A stretch of 64,000 nt of DNA from Acidobacteriota bacterium (GCA_013289765.1 JABCZI010000003.1:186001-250000), one strand, 5' to 3'. Counted from the stretch's first letter, positions 33,423-42,256 are shown. Numbers and translations: made by a program. The notes: generated from the letters alone by a model not told the origin.

Positions 33423-33656
33423 CTAATCGTCCGATGCCTGATAGTCCAGCACGTCGGCGCTCTCGGAATTTAATTGGTCGGCCGCGCTATTGATGCGTTC
33501 CAAATCCTGGGCATGGGCCTGCGCCCGGCGCTTCTCTCGAATGTAGCGGCGCAGCACGAACTCAATAAACGCCGAGCGGGAGACTTTGCGGCCCGCTAAC
33601 TGGTCCACATCCGCCAGAATGTCGGCTGACAGTGTGATGGATGTCTTCTCTTTCAT
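33423..33656 (-). CDS. Ribbon-helix-helix antitoxin
   Basis: A 77-residue protein. Its N-terminus Lys-Thr-Ser-Ile-Thr-Leu-Ser followed by a helix with Val-Asp-Gln-Leu-Ala and a second helix Ser-Arg-Ser-Ala-Phe-Ile-Glu-Phe-Val-Leu-Arg-Arg-Tyr matches RHH DNA-binding antitoxins. The acidic tail (46-77) probably wraps the toxin. The start codon sits inside an 11-bp-period direct repeat, likely its own binding site, so autorepression is expected. Confidence 0.85.
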   Translation of the reverse strand: MKEKTSITLSADILADVDQLAGRKVSRSAFIEFVLRRYIREKRRAQAHAQDLERINSAADQLNSESADVLDYQASDD

Positions 33657-33673
33657 ACTACCAATATACTACC
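33655..33673 (-). promoter_or_regulatory. Putative antitoxin operator
   Basis: ATACTACC occurs at 33655-33662 and again at 33666-33673, an 11-bp step or one helical turn. One copy overlaps the antitoxin start codon. TATATT on the minus strand (33668-33663) between them resembles a -10 box, implying little or no leader. Confidence 0.5.
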
Positions 33674-33864
33674 ACAACCGGACTCAGGTTGCCGCGTTGT
33701 TCAATAGCGACACGGGCAGCAGTTCCGTCCGGCGTAGTAATCCAACTGTATACTGCGACCGAAATCCGCCATTGCTGCCGCGTCCGGTTCTTGAGATAAT
33801 GATGAGGCTCTGGCCGATTTGCGCCACAGGACTGTTTTGCGTCCCGTGTAACGACGGCCCATAA

Positions 33865-36270
33865 ATGCGTCTTCTGGCAAGCATCTTTGTCCCCACGGGC
33901 AACCGGCGGCTTAACGAGCTGATCGGATTCCTGTTGTGCGTCTCTGCGCTCCTCCTCTTCCTCGCGCTGGCGTCGTATTCCCCACTCGATCCTTCGTTTA
34001 ATAGCGCTTCGGTTCTGACTGGAACGCACGTTGCCCGCAACTGGATCGGCATGGTCGGCGCGGTCATCTCCGACTTGGCACTGCAATTCTTCGGGATGAG
34101 CGCCTTTCTATTGCCAGTATTTTTCGGAGTGTTGGGAATCCGCTGGTTTGCGTCGCGGAAGGTTCAATCTCCAATCGCGAAGAGTCTTGGCGGAGTTTGG
34201 CTGGTCATTTTTACTCCGGCCTTGCTGGCGCTGCTGCCGGGCAACTTGCGCTGGCTGAACGTGATTCCGATCGAAGGCATGGTGGGACGAGTTGTTGGAG
34301 ACGTGCTGATCCACTATTTAAATCTGGCGGGCGCCTACATCGTGTGCGCCACCGTGCTGGCCGTCGCACTGTATCTTTCTACGGCGTTCTCGTTCTCATC
34401 GATTCGGCTCTGGGCGCCGACGCGGTTCGCGTTTGTGACCGCCCTTTGGAACCGTTATCAGGATTGGCAGGAAGAACGAATCAAGCGCCATCAGCAGAAG
34501 GAACTCGAGAAGCGCCGCAATGCAAAACCCACGGTAAAGACGCAATTGATTCCTTCGCGGCCCGTCGCAACCGAGGAACCGTCAGTGCAACCACGAGTCG
34601 CTCCGCCGCCACGACGGACTGGAATTGAGCGCACGCTCGGACCTTTAGTGGAAGAAGGAGCTGTGCCGACAGGAGGAACTCTCGCTGAATCTTTAGCCAG
34701 CGTGGAACCGCTGCCGGATCTGGAGGTGACACGGCGCGCCGATAGCGATCACAAGGCCAAGACCACGATGCCGAAGATCGCAGGCGGATACAAGTTGCCC
34801 TCGAGCAGTTTGCTGCAGCGTCCCGACGAGCAGCATGCCGTGGATGCCGACGAACTCAAGCTCCTGGCACAAGTGCTCACAGAGAAGTATGCCGAGTTCG
34901 AAGTACACGGACAAATCACTCAAATTAATCCCGGCCCCGTAGTCACCACGTTCGAGTTCAAGCCCGACGCGGGAATCAAATACAGCCGCATCACCAACCT
35001 CACAGACGATCTGTGCCTCGCGCTGAAGGCGGAAAGCATTTTGATCGAACGCATGGCCGGGAAATCGACCGTCGGGATTCAGGTGCCGAACCGCGAACGC
35101 GAGATCATCTGGCTGCGCGAGAACATCGAGTCCCAGGAATTCATGGGCCACAAGTCGAAGCTGACGATGGCCCTGGGCAAAGACATCAACGGCAGAATCG
35201 TAGTCGCGGACCTCGCTGGAATGCCTCACCTGCTGATCGCAGGATCGACCGGCGCGGGCAAAAGCGTGGCCATCAACGCCTTCATCATGTCGATTCTGTA
35301 CAAGGCGACGCCGGACCAGGTGCGGCTGATTCTAGTCGATCCCAAGCGGCTGGAGCTGGGCAACTACGAAGGCGTGCCGCACTTGTATACACCGATCATC
35401 ACCGAGCCAAAGCTGGCGGCGAATGCGCTACGCAATGCCGTGCGCGAAATGGAGCGACGGCTCAAACTGCTTGCTGCAAAAGGCGTCCGCAATATCGACC
35501 AGTACAACCGGCTCTTCGATAAGGGCGGCACACCCAGTCTGTTTGAAGAAGAGTCTGACGAAAAGCCGATTCCTTTCATCGTGATCATCATCGACGAATT
35601 GGCTGACCTGATGATGCTCGATTCCAGCAACGTTGAGGAATCGATCACTCGCCTGGCCCAAATGGCGCGGGCCGTGGGCATTCACCTCGTGCTGGCAACG
35701 CAACGTCCCTCGGTCGACGTGATTACGGGATTAATCAAAGCGAACTTCCCGGCGCGAATTTCATTCCGCGTGGCCACCAAGGTGGACTCGCGAACCATTC
35801 TTGACGCCAACGGAGCCGAAGCCCTGCTGGGCAAAGGCGACATGCTTTATCTTCCTTCAGGATCGGCTCGCGTGCACCGCCTGCACGCACCGCTGGTCAC
35901 AGAAAAGGAAATCGCGGCCGTCGTCGAATTCTGGAAGGCTCAGGGCTCGGCGGAATATCAGCAGCAGTTCCTGGAAGCTCCGAAAGATGAGCGTGATGGC
36001 GGAACCACCGGAGGAAGCAGCGAAGGATCTGCGGAAGGCGGAAGCGATGACGATCCCCTCTATCAGGATGCGGTGAAGCTGGTCATTGAGTTTGGCAAAG
36101 CCTCCACTTCCCTGCTGCAACGCCGCCTGCGCATCGGCTATGGCCGCGCCGCGCACCTCATCGATCTCATGGAGCAGGATGGAATTGTCGGCGCCGCTGA
36201 TGGCCCCAAGCCGCGCGAAGTGTTGAAGCGTCCCGACTGGATATCTGAGATCGAACAGACCATGCGCTAG
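33865..36270 (+). CDS. ftsK: DNA translocase FtsK
   Basis: An 801-residue septal DNA pump which aligns chromosomes during division. Four membrane helices lie in about 15-185, a short linker of about 120 residues (Pro/Arg/Glu-rich) follows, then the alpha/beta motor (about 320-690): Walker A Gly-Ser-Thr-Gly-Ala-Gly-Lys-Ser near 459-466 and Walker B Ile-Ile-Ile-Asp-Glu-Leu-Ala-Asp. The winged-helix gamma domain (about 735-801), Gly-Lys-Ala-Ser-Thr-Ser-Leu-Leu-Gln-Arg-Arg-Leu, reads orientation sites on DNA. The linker is much shorter than in E. coli. Start is ATG, ribosome site weak. Confidence 0.96.
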   Translation: MRLLASIFVPTGNRRLNELIGFLLCVSALLLFLALASYSPLDPSFNSASVLTGTHVARNWIGMVGAVISDLALQFFGMSAFLLPVFFGVLGIRWFASRKVQSPIAKSLGGVWLVIFTPALLALLPGNLRWLNVIPIEGMVGRVVGDVLIHYLNLAGAYIVCATVLAVALYLSTAFSFSSIRLWAPTRFAFVTALWNRYQDWQEERIKRHQQKELEKRRNAKPTVKTQLIPSRPVATEEPSVQPRVAPPPRRTGIERTLGPLVEEGAVPTGGTLAESLASVEPLPDLEVTRRADSDHKAKTTMPKIAGGYKLPSSSLLQRPDEQHAVDADELKLLAQVLTEKYAEFEVHGQITQINPGPVVTTFEFKPDAGIKYSRITNLTDDLCLALKAESILIERMAGKSTVGIQVPNREREIIWLRENIESQEFMGHKSKLTMALGKDINGRIVVADLAGMPHLLIAGSTGAGKSVAINAFIMSILYKATPDQVRLILVDPKRLELGNYEGVPHLYTPIITEPKLAANALRNAVREMERRLKLLAAKGVRNIDQYNRLFDKGGTPSLFEEESDEKPIPFIVIIIDELADLMMLDSSNVEESITRLAQMARAVGIHLVLATQRPSVDVITGLIKANFPARISFRVATKVDSRTILDANGAEALLGKGDMLYLPSGSARVHRLHAPLVTEKEIAAVVEFWKAQGSAEYQQQFLEAPKDERDGGTTGGSSEGSAEGGSDDDPLYQDAVKLVIEFGKASTSLLQRRLRIGYGRAAHLIDLMEQDGIVGAADGPKPREVLKRPDWISEIEQTMR

Positions 36271-36287
36271 CGGCGCATCAAACTGCC

Positions 36288-36482
36288 ATGCTGAAGCGCA
36301 ATCTGCGCGTGCTGAAATGGCTTGGAACTACCCCGGCCATCGCAGTCTGCACCGCATGCGATCGCGAATTTAAAGTTCCTCTCGATATTTTGAAACGCGT
36401 TGGCGGAGCGGTGGAAAACCTGAAACTCCAATTCTCCGAGCATCAATGCAAAAAAGACGAGGCCGATTCGACGGCTGATTAA
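36288..36482 (+). CDS. Small Cys-containing protein
   Basis: A 64-residue cytoplasmic protein following ftsK by 17 nt. Cys-Thr-Ala-Cys at about 21-24 and a third Cys in Glu-His-Gln-Cys-Lys near 54 suggest a metal-binding site: Cys-x2-Cys plus His-x-Cys. It is basic at the N-terminus. I associate similar small proteins with this phylum but cannot name a family. Role unknown; co-transcription with ftsK is likely. Confidence 0.7.
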   Translation: MLKRNLRVLKWLGTTPAIAVCTACDREFKVPLDILKRVGGAVENLKLQFSEHQCKKDEADSTAD

Positions 36483-36534
36483 TTCCTATCAACCGTTCGA
36501 ACCGGCCACTTAAAGACTTTCGGTGTCGGAGTAT

Positions 36535-37515
36535 TTACCGGCGATGCTCCTCATGATGATTCTCCTGCGGATGCGCATGGCCTTCCCGGGGTGCGCGCCG
36601 TTCTTCTTCGCTACGCCGGATCAATTGATGCCCTTCCACACGGTTTTCCGGTCCCCAGCGTCGCACGCCCGGACCATAAGGATGCGCGTATACCACCCGA
36701 TTTCCCCACCCGCGTCCCCACGGAGCGTCGCCAATAAATACCGCGTGCCTGCCCCAGTCGAAACGGCTATAACCCCATCCCCAGGGACGAAATGCCAGGC
36801 CGAGGCCGACTCCGAAGCCAAAACCGATCGCGCCGCCCACATAGAATCCCGGACGAGGCGGAGCGAACACAATGAAGGGATCGTAAGCGGGCACGACGAC
36901 AAATGCGGGATCGACCGGCTCAATTTCTATGTAAGGTCCGCCGCTGACTGTGATTCGATCGTTGCTGCGGAGGTAACCGTAGTCTCTCGCTTTCTGTCGC
37001 ATGCGCTGCACCGCATCCATCACATCCTGACGCTGCGCCAGAAACGCGTTGCCCAGGTCGCTGGTCCAGTTCATGTCCGACGCCATGGTGTCGAGAATCG
37101 AAGGGAAAGGAAGCAAAGCCTGCACGCTGGGATCCCATGGCAGATGGTCCTCCGAGATGCCCCGAGCGAGGTCGTCGCCACGCAAATAATGGTGTTCATC
37201 CGCCCATCGGGCAGCGTCCGGAATCTGGTCGGGAAAAGTTGCGGCCGCAAGAACTTGCGCCAGCAGCGGATCGGGATACAGCGCAATCCGCGACACCAGA
37301 TTGTCGAGCTGCTGCGGTGCATACGAAGGCGGAGGAGCATTGGGCTGTTCCGCATAGGACGGCGGTGCCGCGGGCCGCTGTTCCTGGGCGCTGGAAGGCG
37401 GCGGACCCGGCGGTCCTTCATCCTGACCCTTTGATTGGCTTGCCGACCATCCTACGAAGATCAGGAGGGCCAGAATAAACGCTACGATTTTGCTACTTGG
37501 GACTGAATGGTACAT
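36535..37515 (-). CDS. Exported DUF3300-type protein
   Basis: A 326-residue protein with a signal peptide (about 1-30, ending Gly-Gln) and a Pro/Ala/Gln-rich stretch (30-65). The DUF3300 core follows: Leu-Asp-Asn-Leu-Val-Ser-Arg-Ile-Ala-Leu-Tyr-Pro-Asp-Pro-Leu-Leu-Ala-Gln-Val-Leu-Ala-Ala. The last part is Gly-, Trp- and Tyr-rich (Gly-Phe-Gly-Phe-Gly-Val-Gly) and the tail is very His/Arg/Glu-rich. Function is unknown. AGGAG precedes the ATG. Confidence 0.87.
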   Translation of the reverse strand: MYHSVPSSKIVAFILALLIFVGWSASQSKGQDEGPPGPPPSSAQEQRPAAPPSYAEQPNAPPPSYAPQQLDNLVSRIALYPDPLLAQVLAAATFPDQIPDAARWADEHHYLRGDDLARGISEDHLPWDPSVQALLPFPSILDTMASDMNWTSDLGNAFLAQRQDVMDAVQRMRQKARDYGYLRSNDRITVSGGPYIEIEPVDPAFVVVPAYDPFIVFAPPRPGFYVGGAIGFGFGVGLGLAFRPWGWGYSRFDWGRHAVFIGDAPWGRGWGNRVVYAHPYGPGVRRWGPENRVEGHQLIRRSEEERRAPREGHAHPQENHHEEHRR

Positions 37516-37600
37516 GGTTCTCCTTGTCAGGCTGATGTCCCCAAGCGAATAGTGGATGCCGGTACACCTCTCACCGTTGCCGAGGATTACTGCAGAGTAA

Positions 37601-37825
37601 TTAGTTAACCTCAGGTTTACGCCACGAGTGAAGATTTACCGCGTAAAGAGCAATGCAGAATACATTGGCGGGGATGAATCCGAATTGCGCGGTACGGAAA
37701 CCGATCACGCAAACGACTACGCTATTGATCGCCGCCAGAATCCAGCCTTCCCAGCAGCGCTTGCCCAGAAGGATTGTCGACATAACCGTAAGTACGCACG
37801 ATATGTAATCAAGCCGGAACAGCAC
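37601..37825 (-). CDS. Small membrane protein, possibly N-terminally truncated
   Basis: A 74-residue protein with about three hydrophobic segments (8-22, 27-46, 49-66) reminiscent of part of a PnuC-type or similar small integral protein. The GTG start has GAGGTG 5 nt upstream. The frame stays open upstream for 57 more codons to about 37996 with protein-like content (Asn-Asp-Tyr-Leu-Arg-Tyr-Pro, Ala-Pro-Tyr-Leu-Val-Tyr-Arg-Gly) but no start codon. The gene may thus be a 5'-truncated remnant or use a non-canonical start. It diverges from yjbQ. Confidence 0.55.
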   Translation of the reverse strand: MLFRLDYISCVLTVMSTILLGKRCWEGWILAAINSVVVCVIGFRTAQFGFIPANVFCIALYAVNLHSWRKPEVN

Positions 37826-37964
37826 CGAAGCACCTCGATAGACTAAGTATGGGGCAAGAAGCTGATGTTTTCTGTGCTCAACGCGCGAAACAGGGTAACG
37901 GAGGTAATCGTTCCAAAGGTGCGAGGCTCCGCTCGGATAGAATTTGGAAGCAGGGAGTAGTGCA

Positions 37965-38378
37965 ATGAAAGTTCTTACCGAATATTTAAAGTTTCATACC
38001 AAGACTCATCGCGCCTACGTCCACATGACGCCGCAGGTAGAGGAAATCGTGCGCAAAAGCGGAGTGAAAGAAGGCATGGTCCTGGTTTCCGCCATGCACA
38101 TCACTGCAGGTGTATATGTGAATGACAACGAGAGCGGCCTGATTGAGGACATCGATCAGTGGCTGGAGCACTTGGCTCCCTTCCGCAAGAACTACAAGCA
38201 TCACGAAACCGGCGAAGACAATGGCGACTCGCACCTGAAAGCTCTGCTGATCCATCACGAAGTGATCGTGCCGATCACGGCCGGCAAACTTGACTTGGGC
38301 ACGTGGCAACGAATCTTCTACGCCGAATTCGACGGGCAGCGCGACAAGAGAGTAATTGTGAAAGTAATGGGCGAGTGA
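37965..38378 (+). CDS. YjbQ-family protein (UPF0047)
   Basis: A 137-residue single-domain protein of the YjbQ/UPF0047 family. Signature segments are [14 protein letters not shown], Asn-Gly-Asp-Ser-His-Leu-Lys-Ala and [13 protein letters not shown]. Some relatives show thiamine-phosphate synthase activity; the biological role remains open. GGGAG precedes the chosen ATG by about 8 nt. A tandem repeat starts 2 nt after its stop. Confidence 0.9.
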   Translation: MKVLTEYLKFHTKTHRAYVHMTPQVEEIVRKSGVKEGMVLVSAMHITAGVYVNDNESGLIEDIDQWLEHLAPFRKNYKHHETGEDNGDSHLKALLIHHEVIVPITAGKLDLGTWQRIFYAEFDGQRDKRVIVKVMGE

Positions 38379-38380
38379 GC

Positions 38381-38416
38381 GCAGTGGTCGGAGGGCAGTG
38401 GTCGGTGGTCAGTGGA
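38381..38416 (+). repeat. 14-bp tandem repeat
   Basis: GCAGTGGTCGGAGG (38381-38394), GCAGTGGTCGGTGG (38395-38408) and the partial unit TCAGTGGA (38409-38416). Likely a replication-slippage repeat; similar CAGTGGTC repeats are common in some soil bacteria. No coding overlap. Confidence 0.7.
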
Positions 38417-38522
38417 TAGTTGCCAGTTTGTTTTCGACCGCCGCTTGCTCGAAGAACTATGAATCCGTAATATCGTGAGCTGCGTCTGGTATTTTTCAGG
38501 GCGCTGGGAGGATCGAAGATTA

Positions 38523-39065
38523 ATGGGCGATGAACTTCAAGAACTGCAGGAGCATGCCGAACACGGGCATCACAATCCCAGCCTGGCGCCGGTATCGCTG
38601 ACCATGGCCGTGCTCGCCGTGCTGGTAGCGGTGGTCACGCTGCTCGGGCATAGGGCGCATACGGACGAAGTTGTGCAGCAGGCAAAGTCATCGGACCAAT
38701 GGTCGTACTACCAGGCCAAAAATATTCGCGCGCACGAGGACGATTTGTTCAGCGAACTGGCTGTGATCATGAATAGTAACGACGCCGGCGCGGTCGCAAA
38801 GTTCCGCGAAAAGTATTCCCAGGAAGCGGAGCGCTACAAGCATGACAAGGACGAAATCCAGAACGAGGCCCGCAAACTGGAGAGCGAGGTTGCGACCGAA
38901 AGAAAGCGAGCCGATCGCTACGACTTAGCCGAAGTGTTTTTGGAAATAGGACTGGTGATCACCTCGATCACTCTGCTCTCCGGGAGGCGAATCTTCTGGC
39001 ACTTGGGAATTGTGTTCAGCATTTTAGGGATTGTAGTAGCCGTCAGCGGAGCGATCATTCGTTGA
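38523..39065 (+). CDS. DUF4337-type membrane protein
   Basis: A 180-residue protein with an acidic/His N-terminus, a membrane helix at about 24-42, a coiled-coil stretch with many Glu and Lys (about 85-130), and two helices near 140-178. This layout fits DUF4337. The ATG at 38523 is favoured since residues before it are not family-like. Function unknown. Confidence 0.8.
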   Translation: MGDELQELQEHAEHGHHNPSLAPVSLTMAVLAVLVAVVTLLGHRAHTDEVVQQAKSSDQWSYYQAKNIRAHEDDLFSELAVIMNSNDAGAVAKFREKYSQEAERYKHDKDEIQNEARKLESEVATERKRADRYDLAEVFLEIGLVITSITLLSGRRIFWHLGIVFSILGIVVAVSGAIIR

Positions 39066-39429
39066 ACCTGCCACTGGTTTAATGCCTTCTCTCGATCGAC
39101 CGGGGGTCTTTCCGCTAGGTGGCGATTCTTGCCATCGACCACGTCAAAATACGCCGGACGGCATAACAGCACCTGCTTCGTCATTTCTGGAAGTGGTAAT
39201 GGCCCCAAGGAAATGAAGGGCAAGGCATCGAAGCCGAATAGCCGTCACAGTGCCGAAGAATCGGCACTAGGAAACAACTCAGTCGAGGTGCAATTCAGGA
39301 AACCGGGTCGAGAGCGGTATCGTGCTTTGGCCTTCCAGATGCACACTGAGGAATCTGGCAATGTGGCGATTTTGAAAAGTGAGGCCTGCGCCCTCGCACG
39401 TCTCACTTGAAAGAAAGTTGGAAAGAACC
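39066..39429. other. 364-nt spacer with one hairpin
   Basis: No confident gene. A 65-codon plus-strand frame from an ATG at 39213 has a basic composition and an AAGGA too close to the start; I do not call it. A clear hairpin is at 39249-39268. Confidence 0.4.
39249..39268 (+). other. Perfect 8-bp stem-loop
   Basis: AGTGCCGA (39249-39256) and TCGGCACT (39261-39268) around AGAA. It has no T-run. Possible small RNA, transcript end or nothing. Confidence 0.45.
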
Positions 39430-39690
39430 ATGCTCAGCCACTGCGCGAATTTGGAATGTTCAAAACCGTTTCTACAGTTGGGCCAAGGCGAACTGTTTCT
39501 GATCGAGACCGGATGCGTGACCAACCTGGATCAGAACGCAGGCTCGCGCTCTGCCTTCGCGAGGCACGCGCCCCGGCGGGTCGAGCGTTACTGGCTATGT
39601 GATCAGTGTTCGCAAGTTTGGACATTGACTCATGACCTTAATCAGAGAATAGGATTGTTTCCGTTGCCACAGCCTGCCAAAACAGCGTAG
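39430..39690 (+). CDS. Small zinc-ribbon-like protein
   Basis: An 86-residue protein with Cys-Ala-Asn-Leu-Glu-Cys at about 5-10 (Cys-x4-Cys) and Cys-Asp-Gln-Cys at about 57-60 preceded by Tyr-Trp-Leu. The spacing suggests a zinc ribbon. I associate similar proteins with this phylum but cannot assign a role. GGAAAG precedes the ATG at 39430. Confidence 0.72.
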   Translation: MLSHCANLECSKPFLQLGQGELFLIETGCVTNLDQNAGSRSAFARHAPRRVERYWLCDQCSQVWTLTHDLNQRIGLFPLPQPAKTA

Positions 39691-39715
39691 TCCGGTAGAG
39701 TCGCCCAGGATTCGC

Positions 39716-40513
39716 CTACGCTCCTTGGCGGTGATGCGAAACGCGGTATCCCATGCCCATGGAGATGTGCCGGGCCGAGGATTTTAGCGCCTCCAGAATC
39801 CGCGGCATGGTTTGCGGGCTGACTTGCTGGGTCGTGCCGCTCAGACCCAGGCTCGCTTCGACCGATCCGTGATCGTCAAACACAGGCGCGGCCACGCAGC
39901 GTGCGCCCAAATTGTTTTCTTCATCGTCAACTGCATACCCTTGCGCACGCACTTTTTCTAGTTCCTTTAGCAGGCGCGGAAGGGTTGTGATCGTCTTGGG
40001 CGTGCGTTTTTCCATGCCGCTCTTGCGCACAATTCGTTCCAGATGTTCTTGAGGAAGGCCAGCGACAATCGCCTTGCCCACGCTAGTGGCATGCACTCGC
40101 ATGCGTCGTCCGACCCAGGTATCCATGCGGATAAAGCCTTCCGGCTCAACCTTCTCGATATAGACCGCGTCGGAACCATCGAGCACCGCCAAATGACAAG
40201 TGAGGCCGGTCTGCTGGGTCAGGTGGCGCATTATTGGCAGGGCAATTCCACGAACGTCACGACCGCTTAGAGCTCCCCGGCTTAAGCTCAGGATCTTTAA
40301 TCCCACCCGGTATTTCCCCGATTCCGGGTCGCGGGTTAGATAGCCCCGCATTTCGAGGGTGCGCAGGAGGTAGCTCGCTGAACTCTTTGGAATGCTGAGC
40401 AGTCGGCTGATTTCAGCGTTGCTTAAGCCGTCGGACTCCTGCGCTACGGCTTCCAGCATCGCTAGAGCACGTTCAACCGCCGCGGATGGAGACTCGGGAG
40501 ACAGCTTGGACAT
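39716..40513 (-). CDS. IclR-family transcriptional regulator
   Basis: A 265-residue regulator. Residues 1-75 are the winged helix-turn-helix: Leu-Ser-Asn-Ala-Glu-Ile-Ser-Arg-Leu-Leu-Ser-Ile-Pro-Lys-Ser-Ser-Ala-Ser-Tyr-Leu. Residues 80-255 are the effector-binding GAF-like domain with Thr-Gly-Leu-Thr-Cys-His-Leu-Ala and Ala-Thr-Ser-Val-Gly-Lys-Ala. The effector is unknown; glyoxylate or pyruvate would suit the neighbour. The ATG at 40513 has GAGGGGG upstream. The gene diverges from isocitrate lyase. Confidence 0.92.
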   Translation of the reverse strand: MSKLSPESPSAAVERALAMLEAVAQESDGLSNAEISRLLSIPKSSASYLLRTLEMRGYLTRDPESGKYRVGLKILSLSRGALSGRDVRGIALPIMRHLTQQTGLTCHLAVLDGSDAVYIEKVEPEGFIRMDTWVGRRMRVHATSVGKAIVAGLPQEHLERIVRKSGMEKRTPKTITTLPRLLKELEKVRAQGYAVDDEENNLGARCVAAPVFDDHGSVEASLGLSGTTQQVSPQTMPRILEALKSSARHISMGMGYRVSHHRQGA

Positions 40514-40562
40514 ATTTACCCCCTCTAATAGCAAACCTGTAGTCGGCCAATAAAATGAATGT

Positions 40563-40582
40563 ATGTTCATTATACTGAACAT
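40563..40582. promoter_or_regulatory. IclR operator 1
   Basis: The palindrome ATGTTCATTATACTGAACAT has 7-bp arms and a 6-bp centre. It sits in a longer direct repeat which begins TCGGCCA at 40543 and recurs 73 bp later. The IclR gene is 50 bp to the left. Confidence 0.75.
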
Positions 40583-40587
40583 CCGCC

Positions 40588-40616
40588 TTGACTGCATCCT
40601 TCGCCAGCCTTAGGCT
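40588..40616 (+). promoter_or_regulatory. Possible isocitrate lyase promoter
   Basis: TTGACT (40588-40593) and TAGGCT (40611-40616) are 17 nt apart and lie exactly between the two operators. The second box is a weak match. Confidence 0.35.
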
Positions 40617-40635
40617 CGGCCAGTATGATGAATTT

Positions 40636-40655
40636 ATGTTCACTATATTGAACAC
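40636..40655. promoter_or_regulatory. IclR operator 2
   Basis: ATGTTCACTATATTGAACAC, palindrome TGTTCA-CTATAT-TGAACA. It is the second copy of the longer repeat, with TCGGCCA at 40616. The separation of 73 bp from operator 1 is about seven helical turns, so two proteins would bind on the same face. It lies 20 bp before the aceA ATG. Confidence 0.75.
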
Positions 40656-40674
40656 ATAGATGTAATGAGGAGCT

Positions 40675-42150
40675 ATGCAAGTGCCAACCCACGCAAACGG
40701 ATCGAACAAAACCTCGCCACAACGCTCCTATTCCCCGTTGACCAGCGCCGACGAAAAGCTCGCACACAATGCAGCTTCTCTTACCATTGAGTGGAAGAAC
40801 AACCTTCGCTGGAGAGGAATCGAGCGGCCTTACACGGCGGAGGATGTGCTGCGTCTGCGTGGCTCGGTTCACATAGAGCACACTCTGGCCCGTTTGGGAG
40901 CGGAGCGGCTCTGGCAGCTGCTCCAGACTGAACCTTACGTTAACTCGCTGGGCGCGCTTACGGGCAACCAGGCTATCCAGCAAGTGCAGGCAGGGCTGAA
41001 GGCGATCTACGTAAGCGGGTGGCAAGTTGCAGCGGACGCCAATAACGCCGGACAGATGTATCCCGATCAGAGCTTGTATCCGGCTGATAGCGTTCCCAAC
41101 GTATGCCGGCGCATCAACAGCGCCCTACAGCGGGCCGATCAAGTCCATCATGCAGAGGGCAAGGTGGCGCCTGGGCAGACCTGGTTTGCACCCCTGGTTG
41201 CGGATGCCGAAGCTGGCTTCGGCGGCACTCTCAACGCGTTCGAACTGATGAGAGGAATGATCGAGGCGGGTGCGGCCTGCGTACACTTCGAGGATCAGCT
41301 TTCGTCGGCGAAGAAGTGTGGACACCTTGGCGGCAAAGTCCTGGTTTCAACTACAGAGGCCGTGCAGAAATTGGTGGCAGCTCGCTTGGCAGCCGATGTG
41401 ATGGGGGTACCAACACTCGTGATGGCGCGCACCGACGCAAACAGTGCGCACTTGTTGACCAGCGACATCGACGCGCGCGACCGCGACTTCTGCACCGGCG
41501 AGCGCACCACCGAAGGCTTCTTCCGCATTCGTGGTGGCATCGACTCGGCCATCGCGCGTGGCCTGGCTTATGCACCGTACGCGGACTTGCTCTGGTGCGA
41601 AACATCAGAACCTAATCTCGCGGAGGCCAGCCGCTTCGCCGACGCGATCCGCGCGAAGTACCCGGAGAAAATGCTGGCTTACAATTGCTCGCCGAGTTTT
41701 AACTGGCGCAAGAAACTCAACGAGCAAACCATCGCAAGCTTCCAGCGGGAACTGGCGGCCATGGGATACAAGTTTCAGTTCGTGACCCTGGCTGGATTCC
41801 ACGCGCTGAATTTGAGCATGTTCGAACTGGCGCGGCACTATAAAGAAACCGGAATGGCGGCTTACTCGGCCTTGCAAGAAAAGGAGTTCGCCAGCGAGCG
41901 CGAACACGGATACCAGGCAGCAAAACATCAGCGCTTCGTCGGCACGGGATATTTCGATCAGGTACAGCAAGTGATTAGCGGCGGACTAGCCTCAACCATG
42001 GCCCTCGCCGAATCCACCGAAGCAGAGCAGTTTTCGGCTGCAGGAATGATTCCATCTGCGAATTCGAAAAACAGGTCCAAAGCAATCGCACCAGAACAAC
42101 CCTTCCCAGAAATGCCTCAGGAGGAAATGCTCCAGCCCTCGGGAGACTAG
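40675..42150 (+). CDS. aceA: Isocitrate lyase
   Basis: A 491-residue glyoxylate-cycle enzyme splitting isocitrate into succinate and glyoxylate. The signature Lys-Lys-Cys-Gly-His-Leu-Gly-Gly-Lys places the catalytic residue at Cys215. Asn-Cys-Ser-Pro-Ser-Phe-Asn-Trp is also present. Compared with E. coli (434 residues) it has an N-terminal stretch and about 45 extra Pro/Glu/Ser-rich residues at the C-terminus. GAGGAG precedes the ATG. Malate synthase is not in the window. Likely controlled by the IclR neighbour. Confidence 0.95.
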   Translation: MQVPTHANGSNKTSPQRSYSPLTSADEKLAHNAASLTIEWKNNLRWRGIERPYTAEDVLRLRGSVHIEHTLARLGAERLWQLLQTEPYVNSLGALTGNQAIQQVQAGLKAIYVSGWQVAADANNAGQMYPDQSLYPADSVPNVCRRINSALQRADQVHHAEGKVAPGQTWFAPLVADAEAGFGGTLNAFELMRGMIEAGAACVHFEDQLSSAKKCGHLGGKVLVSTTEAVQKLVAARLAADVMGVPTLVMARTDANSAHLLTSDIDARDRDFCTGERTTEGFFRIRGGIDSAIARGLAYAPYADLLWCETSEPNLAEASRFADAIRAKYPEKMLAYNCSPSFNWRKKLNEQTIASFQRELAAMGYKFQFVTLAGFHALNLSMFELARHYKETGMAAYSALQEKEFASEREHGYQAAKHQRFVGTGYFDQVQQVISGGLASTMALAESTEAEQFSAAGMIPSANSKNRSKAIAPEQPFPEMPQEEMLQPSGD

Positions 42151-42256
42151 CTCGCCACACCGCACCCGAAGCACTGCCTGGGGAAAGAGGTACTCTGTTC
42201 GCAGGGCCTAGATTCGTCGTTCACAAGCCGTCATGCGACGAAACCGTAACTTGGAT

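Noticed and set aside
36523-37434. 303-codon plus-strand frame opposite the DUF3300 gene
   Set aside because: Shadow; the minus-strand product has a signal peptide and family motif plus AGGAG.
39129-39410. 93-codon plus-strand frame in the 39 kb spacer
   Set aside because: Basic composition, poor ribosome site and no recognisable fold; left as unassigned spacer.
40473-40709. Minus-strand frame covering the IclR operators
   Set aside because: Its apparent protein repeat with a neighbouring frame is only the translated operator duplication.
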